Source: Neurospora tetraspora
Taxonomy: Eukaryota; Ascomycota; Sordariomycetes; Sordariales; Sordariaceae
NCBI RefSeq assembly: GCF_033439725.1
Contig: NW_026944385.1
Coordinates: 310,001-374,000, forward strand
DNA length: 64,000 nt
Direction: 5' to 3'
The notes beneath the pieces were generated by a model. That model worked only from the letters and a program-made list of their open reading frames with translations. It searched no databases and was not told the DNA's origin. The position numbers were made by a program, and so were the translations under genes. Shown here piece after piece: positions 56,643 through 64,000 of this stretch (positions are counted from its first letter, which is position 1; the number at the start of each line of letters is the position of its first letter).

Positions 56643-57866
56643 CTATTTTAGGGTCCAACACAAAGATTGACTGGGTGTCGGTGGAATGTTTGCATTTCTA
56701 GGCCCTGGGTTGAGCTTGATCCCGGTCAACTACCGGATGCAGGGTGCCATCTCCAGGTCCGGCGGCTAGAGTCTTTGTTCCCGACGCAATGACCCGTCAG
56801 GGTGTTCAGGGGTGTTGGCGCAAGGGAAGAGGAAGGGTCCAACACTTCGATTTGACCTACCTTTGAAGATGGGAGGTTCCAGAAGGGGGCGATAGGAAGG
56901 GAGTGAATGCGATGTATTGAGCTATGAAGGTCTGTGAACGTCGGTGCGATGTACGAGCGAAGTATTCACGTGCAAGTAAACGATGAGCAAGTCCAAGCGA
57001 CGAGGCAAATCAATCTGTAGCACGAATGTAGCGCTGTGATCCCAAGTTCAATTGCTCCAGGCAATGCTACCTCCCTCTACAAGCAGTGATACCATAGTAC
57101 ACCTCGACCGGACATGCCGCCAGTGTCAGTCCCAATCCCAGTGAACGACCGTAAACCGTCCATCCATCGTCCCAAGGAAACCCACCCGGCACCGGCTTGC
57201 AACGCTCATCCTGTAAATAACAAAAGCAACGCCCCATATAAACTCCTGTAACCCGTTCCAAGTATGCAAAGTGCTCCTTTAAACCCGTGGTATCATGTGG
57301 ACAAACAAGAGTGAGAGAGAGAGAGAAGAGCCGAGAGGGCATAGACTATTACCCGCCCAAAGAAAAAAAGCCCGCAATGCACCGTTTGAATGCTCATCAA
57401 GGGAAACGACTGTGCCATGTACCTAAACAGGGTACTCCATCTTGTGCGCCCTGTAACAGGGTCGATGAGCGCGGGTAGGGTCCGATCGCCAGGACCGGAG
57501 GATTATGGGTATCGATTGTTATGCGGCCCATCGCCCTTCGTGACCATATAGCCAAGGTACCTATTGTCCGTACATTCTGAGTCCGGAGATAAGGGAAACG
57601 GCGACGAGTCGAGGATCTGTATAAAGGTGCTTGCTTCGGTGTCGAATTAGGTCAAGGCGAGCGTAGGGGAGCCGAGGTCGGCGATGCAGTGTAACCGACA
57701 GTGTCTTGGGCGATTCTTGTTGAGGCTCGGTACCATTGGATAGTCTGTGATGTGCGCCGATCCTGTGTCGCACAAGATGTGTTGCGCAAGCATGCGCTGT
57801 GTGACATCCACTATTATGGCAGAGCCGAGGTGTTATCGCCAGGAAACAACGAGAGTACTGCGTTGT
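56643..57866. other. Intergenic with one weak ORF
   Basis: A minus-strand frame of 91 codons (57067-57342, ATG start) has six cysteines and reads HFAYLERVTGVYMGRCFCYL. It could be a small protein but has no clear signal peptide or recognised family, so it is not called as a gene. The rest shows nothing. Confidence 0.4.
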
Positions 57867-58274
57867 TTAATGCTTAATTTCGCCCGTCTTCTTGGTGGTA
57901 TGATGGGTATGAGCGACATGTGTGTGATGGACGGTATGATGTTGATTGTGGTGATAGTGTTGCGGTTGATGATGGGTGTGTTGGTGTTGATGTTGATGAT
58001 GGTCGTCGAACCTTACGCGGTCGCGCTGTCGGCCTCGAATCTCCTCTTCGTCCTCGATACTAGAGCTCAGTCGTCTGCGATCCTCCTCGTACCATGCGCT
58101 CAAAGGTTTGCCACCAAACATGAGATCGTCGTCCTCGATAACGGTGGCTACCGTCCATGCGTTGCTGCTTCCAAGCTCTACCTCGTCGACCGTTGGGTCT
58201 GGGACGTGGAGGTTAGGAACAAGCATGTAAGACTGGTTGACCCGGCCCGCCGGTGAGCCCTGTGGTGAAGACAT
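57867..58274 (-). CDS. Histidine-rich protein with conserved LMFGGKPLSAWYEED motif
   Basis: A single-exon frame of 135 residues from the ATG at 58274 (context acaccATGtc). A longer start at 58460 would add 62 Ser/Thr-rich residues. The N-terminal half contains the compact motif LMFGGKPLSAWYEEDRRRLS, which I recall from uncharacterised fungal proteins, preceded by an acidic IEDDD. The C-terminal 45 residues are dominated by His with Gln, Thr and Val (HHQHQHQHTHHQPQHYHH and onward). This could bind Zn, Ni or Cu, by composition only. No signal peptide or membrane segment. The function is unknown. Confidence 0.6.
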   Translation of the reverse strand: MSSPQGSPAGRVNQSYMLVPNLHVPDPTVDEVELGSSNAWTVATVIEDDDLMFGGKPLSAWYEEDRRRLSSSIEDEEEIRGRQRDRVRFDDHHQHQHQHTHHQPQHYHHNQHHTVHHTHVAHTHHTTKKTGEIKH

Positions 58275-59710
58275 GGTGTGTGATGTGTGTTGTGTATAGT
58301 AGGTAGATCGTGGTGTTTGTTCAATGGTTGTGGTGGTTGTTGTGATGCTAACTCGTCCCCTGCTTGAGCATTCGGTAAGCAAGTGCTCGCTGTGACTTGA
58401 GGTTGTTGTTGGTATTGGGTTTGTGGTTGAAGGTGAGGAAGAGTCTGGTTTCGAGATCATATATGACTTGTTGTAGTTGTTGTAGGTCTAAGTTGTTGGG
58501 TATGGGTGGTGAGAGATAAACCCAATACGAAAAAGGGAGATGTCGAAGTTAATATATCAAAGACAACGGGTTGCCTTTTCAGGTATGTGGGTCTCGGTTG
58601 TTGGCTTGCCGTGGAGGTGACACACGAACCGGACATCAATCTTTCGGGGTCGGGACCGTGTTGGTGTATATCCGTATCCCTTTTAGGTCCAGTCGCCTCA
58701 ACTCCGTATTCTGGACCAATGTCTCAAGTGCAAATCGACAATCGCGATATACCGGAGATTCCTCCAAAGATCTGAAGCGAAAAAAAGATGAAGCAAGGCG
58801 AGAACAAGCAAACAAGCGGGCGATCGGGCGAAATGGGCAGGCTGACGGGCAAGATATAGCTGTTGGCGGCCTGCTGGATATGGGACGGGTGGCTGACGAG
58901 CTGAGTGCTGAGTGATGTCTGACTTGTACCTCAGCGGGGATTGCAGCTGTGCAAAACGCGGGGCAGTGGCCGGATGTAGTGCGGGATATCGTAACCGTTC
59001 GGTCAGCTCTCGCGGTCAAGACGAGTGCCTGGTGAGTCGCGCGGGGTACCTGCTGCTATGTCGAGAGCAGATGACAAGGAGAGCCCGGTCGGGTGTCGTG
59101 GCTGGTTTTAAATCGAATATTCTTCGTTGTCGATTCTTGTTTTTCTTTTCCACATCGGCCAGGGCCTGAGTCGTGGGACAGATCGGATGGGCGCAATGTT
59201 ATATACAAGTCCAAAAGTAATCTGAGACAGTCGAGGCAGGTGCCGTAGTTAAGTATCGATACTGAGTATTGTAGCCGAGTGGAAATGTGATGGGACAAGA
59301 TTCCCGTCAAATGGAGTACCTCTGTACTTTATATCCCCGTCGGTTCCGTTTCCAATCCTGTGTTCTCCAGGCGAAAAAAGGAACAGGAAAGAGCAGGCAA
59401 GAAGCCCAGCGAAGAGAAAAAGGCCAAGGTACAACTTCGATGACGTTTTTGGTGGAAAGCGCTGCTCTTGGAAGTTGGCCCTTCCTTGCACAGCGGCCTC
59501 CCTCCCAAATTCGGTACCTGATTGACCCCGCCAGCGATGTGTTCGGCTGTTCGGCACCCCTGGTTTTAGTGGGTTTCTAGCGCCACGACGCCCAAAAGTG
59601 GAAGTCGCGGCCGGGTCGCGGCTTGTCTGTCGGCGCAGTGGGGGATCCTGGGGATGTCCACTTTTGCGCCCCGGATTCGCAATCGCACCGGGCCCCCGCG
59701 CCTGGAATAT
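58275..59710. other. Gene-poor interval
   Basis: Upstream of the His-rich gene. A minus-strand frame of 198 codons (59249-59845) has one hydrophobic stretch near its end but otherwise looks like chance. No gene supported. Confidence 0.45.
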
Positions 59711-59740
59711 CGTTCGCTCTCGTTCGCTCTCGTTCGCTCT
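59711..59740. repeat. 10-bp tandem repeat, three copies (CGTTCGCTCT)
   Basis: Three exact consecutive copies of CGTTCGCTCT. Confidence 0.95.
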
Positions 59741-62700
59741 CCAACTTTCGGGCAAAGATCCGAGCTTCCCTGTTTTGAACTTGTGTGCAGAGGCAACCCT
59801 GTCAGGCCTGCTGTTTTGCTTTTTGCAACGCGGGTTGAATCGCAACTGAATGAAAATCAGGGTTCAACTTTTCAGGGTCTCGTAGCCGGACGGCAGACTT
59901 TGTGTATCGGCCCGGGGAGGGATCTCCGGTTGCAGTGGTTGGTCAGTGTTGATGACGATGCGACTGATCAGCGTTTCTTGGCCTGTGATCCCCTTTTTGC
60001 TGCCTTTTCCTCGCAGACAAAAGTCGTGATAATGCTGACCGCAACTTGTGGAAAAGGCGAATATGTCTTCTGAGGTGACACGAAGGGTCGAGTTTGGCTG
60101 ACTACTGCTGACGGTTATAGTACACTGCGATTTGCACAAGAACGAGGACCAGAACCAAAGTTGGATCCCGGGAAGTGGAGTTATGTGTGGCTTTCTAGAC
60201 CTCATGGTACTTGGTGGCTATCATGCCTTATCCACTCGTTTGCCTTTCGACCTTCCAGATTGCAAACCAATGTCCGACTCTAAACGATAAACTTGCAAAT
60301 AACAGGAAACTCGACAGAAACACCCGGTCAGGCATCTGAATCGTCGCCATCTTGACCTTCCCCTTCCTGCTTCGTGTCGTCTCAGGTTCCTCGGGAGCCG
60401 CACAAGCGAGTAATCGGTAGGGCTTGGCGGGGCCACCTGGTGACAACACCATGACCACCACTATCAGCATCACCGTACACAAAGCCAGTGCATTTATATC
60501 GAGATGTGATCTTTTCCTTGTTTCGACCCAACAGATCTCCGTTGTCGGCGGCGATTTCACAAGTGAGTTGGCCATAAGGCTTTGCAACTGTGCAAGTTCA
60601 ACTCCCGGACGGAGTGCCACGACACTCAGAGCCAGCCGAGGTCGACAAGAGGCCAACACATTCCGCCACAAGACACAAGTTTTGATAGGGCTGAGATGTG
60701 TGCAAATCTCTTGACTGACTGGGATATAGTGTAGCGTGTAAGCTGACAAACTCAAAGAGGTAACGATGGACATGAGGATGACCTTTGCATTCGAGTGTAA
60801 CGTGTGCGCCTTGTGCCTTCCATCCTGCCCTCCAACAACCTGTGATCATCAGGAAGGACCGCGAATTGGAGAGAAGCGGCCCCGAGATTCGTTCAAGGTC
60901 CCGTCGGGTATTTTCCATCCCGTCCAGTCAGTCCTTTGTCAGTGCCTGTGTTCATCGATTTCATCAGCAGCCAAGAAGGGTGGCTTCTGGAATTCCCATC
61001 TTTGACCGGTTTTGGATGCACGGCCATCATGGTGGTCACCGTCAGCATCGTCTGGTTACTAACGTTGAATTTGATGAAAGATGACAAGTCGCCTCTTAAC
61101 AACTCGGCTTAGAGAAATATCGCAATTGCGACTCGAAGCAAAAGTCCAAGCCTTCAGAGTCAAAATGATAAGACAGACCGGGAAGGAACACATTCACATG
61201 CCCTCCCAGGCCCTGTCCACTTGACACCGGTTTCAGGGGTCAGAGCCCCCACGAGCCCCCCCAAAATGACAAAATGCGGGGGATGACCCATCACAGCCCA
61301 CCCCTTCTTTGCTCCTTCCCCCGTTCTATCCGTTCCACGAGATCGCCTTCCGTTCCCACCATTTTCACAGTCCTTCAACCACATGCAAAGTCTTTCTGCT
61401 CCTTTGCGATTTTCGCCTCTTTCTGGCATCCACAAATCAATCATCAGGCTTATAACCAGTCAGTGCACGATCCGAATAATCCGTGCGAGCGAGGTCCAAC
61501 GGTCTTTGCTTAGGCCTCGGATAGGCGATGGGTTCGGTGTCTTCCCCTTCCTCCATCAATCTTCTTCCAGATTTGCTATCTCCGCCTTGGAAATATCACA
61601 GACGCCCTTGACGACATTATCACCCATTTCGACATGGGAACTTACAGCTGGGGCCGGGGAGTATGAGGCTCTTGTGAACCGGGAATCTCGCATCTCTGGA
61701 TATCTGATTCAACCTTCATCCCAATCCTGATTTCAACATCTGGGCACCTCATGCATTCCCAATTTATCACCTCCCTCTTCGGAGCATCATGAATCTTGCC
61801 GTGTCGCTGCCGTTCATGCCGTGAAGTGCGGCCGATGATCTGATGCCTTCCGAATGTGGAGTCCCGCTGTCCCGGGAGACCTTGGATGACGTCATGAGGC
61901 CCATGCCCTAACCCTGGGCCGGACTCGAGGCAAGGAAACGGGAGTCATGCGAATGACTTCGAGATGTTTCTCGGTTGTGAAGATGGGGAGTCCAGTGAAG
62001 ATTCTCCACGATATACAGTGTTGATTCCTACACTTTGACTCGTTTCAAACATCTCGAAATAACGTCGTTGCATGGCCCAGCAAATCCGTGCAAGTCGCAT
62101 GGCTGTGTGCTTTTCTGTGTGCTTTTCTTCCTTTAGGGTTAGGGGCAAAGGTTGGTGATACCTACAACAACATCCGAAATGGAAGGGGCTGCTGAGAGAG
62201 ATGATGAATATCTGGATTGAAGGAGGAACGGGCACTTAGCAGTCTCTCTCAATCAATCCAGAGCCGGAGTTGTTCCATTTTTGTGCTTTTGTGCGAAAAT
62301 TTCCGAACTTGATCCAGAACACCCATAGTCACCGTCATCATTGCCATCGCCATCTACATCGGCCAACCACTTCGTTCGTGAAGAATCAACTGATAAGATC
62401 ACAGTTCCCAACAGAGCGCAAACCACTTCATCTTCTCTCAGTTCATCATCCTTCATTATCGCAAAACCATTCTGACGGTTCTATCTTAGCCCAGCCACCA
62501 TCGCTCAGCATTCCCAACAAGGAAAGGCATCTCACACCACCACCACCAGCTGAACCAACCAAAATTCTGGATAAGGGGTAGCTGAACACCATGAAGGAGC
62601 GCCACCAGCACCAAAGATGCATCGTCAACACTCCGCTGCGACCATACCACGCTAACTACAGGAGGATCTATAAGGTTCTGGCCCAAAAGCTTAACCAAAA

Positions 62701-62916
62701 GCTTAGCTTGACACACTAACAACATGCTCGAGATGACAAGGCTCTGGCACCTCGCTTAGAGAATTTGGACCGGGAACCGGGGATGTCAAACCTCGGGAGG
62801 AGGGAGGGGAGCTGAACATCAGGAAAGAAGAGGACGAGAGGTTTAAGTGGTAAGCAGTCGCTAATGTTCTCTTCCTCCCGATAGCACTCACCTCTTTAAC
62901 CCGATGAAATTCTAAG
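59741..62916. other. Long gene-poor interval
   Basis: 3.2 kb without a gene I can support. A minus-strand frame of 181 codons (60228-60773, ATG start) contains two hydrophobic stretches (LCTVMLIVVVMVLSPG and VFLSSFLLFASLSF) and might be a small membrane protein, but no splice structure or family confirms it. Upstream exons of the gene at the right edge may lie within about 62700-62900, where a frame ending RKEEDERFKW is followed by GTAAGC. Confidence 0.4.
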
Positions 62917-64000
62917 CCTTGACATCGAAAGCAGCGAAATACCCTTCCGCAAACTCCTCAACTCCCTCGCCCAAGAGCTCCAGTCTGGCCTTCAAGGTGC
63001 AGCTGGTGACAACGGTGTAAATGGCTACGGCTTCGGCGGATATGGTGGGTTTGGAGGTTACGGCGGCGGCGGCGGAGGTGGAGGAGGAGGCAACCCTTTC
63101 TCCCCTCTCCATTTACTACCTCCTCAGCGTCCTCCATTCCCCAAACCAACGTCCCTTGTCCTCGCCAGCAAGCCCAGGCCGGGTTCCAAGACTGGATCGG
63201 CCTTCCTGATCCTCGCTACGCCAATTTCAACATCTGTCCGTCTTGCTACAACTCGGTCGTCCGTCCCACTCCCTATGTTCGATCTTTCGTGACCAAGGGA
63301 CCTCCTCCCAACCCCGCGGTACCGATACGATGCGACATGTCCCGGTTCTGGGTCAAGGTGGCCGGCATGGTGCTCTTGACGATGAACAATGACGGTCGGT
63401 TGGGGGTCGATTTTCTGGCGAGAGTCGCTGCTCTGGCCAGTCCCACACCAGGCCCGAATGGACAAGGAGGGCAAACAGCATGCCCCAATGCTGAACTCAG
63501 ATCTGAAGCGGAGCAGCTTGTTGTGGTTGATACTGCACGAGACCAACAAAGACGGACGTGGTACACTCTGTTTGAACCGCAGACCAGAGCGCAGTTGCTT
63601 CCTGGGTGGAACATCTGCGGCAGCTGTGCTGTCAACGTGATGACTTGCTGTCCTGCAGTCGCTGGCGGGTTCATGCCCATTCAGCCGCCTCCCGGCCAAG
63701 GAGGAGGCAGGATGACTTGTGCACTAGTGCCCTCTGAGCACTACGACGATCCGAGAACAATGGCGATACTGCAGCAGATTGCAAGGTGTGCGGTGACCTC
63801 GGGGTTCATGAGAAGACCGGACATGACTGCGTTGGTTGACTAGTTGAGGGCCAACTTGCCGCCTCCAAGGGGGCCGGGTGTTGGCACTTCTCAAGAAGTG
63901 CCGGGTGCGTTGGGGGGCGCTCCTCCTCCACCTAATGGCCTCTACCCTAGGAACTATCCGTCCACGACGCTTCGGTGCCATACCATGCAAGGATTGTTCG
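62917..64000 (+). CDS. Conserved Cys-containing fungal protein, partial, interrupted by in-frame TAG
   Basis: The supported part is 63128-63840, 237 codons, containing CPRQQAQAGFQDWIGLPDPR, FNICPSCYNSVVRPTPYV, RCDMSRFWVKVAGM, TWYTLFEPQT, GWNICGSCAVNVMTCCP and FMRRPDM. The paired Cys-x-x-Cys units (CPSC, CGSC) could bind a metal. I recall this arrangement from uncharacterised fungal proteins. The frame meets TAG at 63841-63843 but continues open to the window end with Pro-rich sequence (LRANLPPPRGPGVG onward), so the stop looks premature; TAG is one step from CAG. Upstream, a Gly-rich frame (62918-63044, NGYGFGGYGG) would join through an 83-nt intron (63045-63127, GTGGGT...CTCAG). The true N-terminus is not resolved, and the gene runs off the right edge. 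Confidence 0.55.

Overview
The window is nuclear DNA of a filamentous ascomycete, most likely a sordariomycete. Genes are compact and C-ending-codon rich, with short introns (about 50-220 nt, GTRNGY donors, CTRAC-type branch sites, YAG acceptors). A block of about 11.4 kb is stripped of CpA/TpG and rich in TpA while keeping CpG, the signature of repeat-induced point mutation (RIP). The gene families fit: a Clr5-domain protein, a fungal rhodopsin-like membrane protein, an ascomycete laccase with a DSGV tail, and a tannase/feruloyl esterase. I cannot name the species.

Layout. 1-1523: flavin monooxygenase gene on the minus strand, running off the left edge. About 1918-13360: RIP-decayed heterochromatin-like block. 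Inside it a complete Ty3/gypsy-type LTR retrotransposon (3996-11122, minus strand) can be delimited exactly, with 244-bp LTRs, TGTCAC/GTGACA-type ends and a 5-bp GCTAG target duplication. It lies in older debris that includes an IS630/Tc1-mariner-type transposase relic (about 2450-3060) and a decayed lysine-rich gene (12801-13313). 13361-22000: sparse region with a Clr5-domain gene, an unrecognised multi-exon gene, a multi-pass membrane protein gene that appears frameshifted, and a secreted ricin-B-like lectin. 24130-41596: a large acidic-tailed protein, a small secreted protein, a GH47 alpha-mannosidase, a DAL5-type MFS permease, a tannase-family esterase and the mitochondrial GatB subunit. 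42508-54000: a secreted GMC oxidoreductase, a laccase, a seven-helix rhodopsin-like protein, a cytochrome P450 relic, tRNA-Ser(AGA) and a TDT/SLAC1-family transporter. 55857-64000: a tiny multi-exon gene, a histidine-rich protein, a long gene-poor stretch, and a Cys-containing conserved gene broken by an in-frame TAG at the right edge.

How the genes relate. Three secreted enzymes on the plus strand between 37 and 48 kb (tannase/feruloyl esterase, GMC oxidoreductase, laccase) would fit together in breakdown or oxidation of plant phenolics. A housekeeping gene (GatB) sits among them, so this is a loose neighbourhood and not a demonstrated cluster. I found no CRISPR, operon-like or clearly novel defence system. 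The most unusual material is the RIP-decayed nested transposons, several interrupted genes, and short intron-rich genes that are easy to miss.

All splice sites were inferred by eye from reading-frame continuity and consensus signals.
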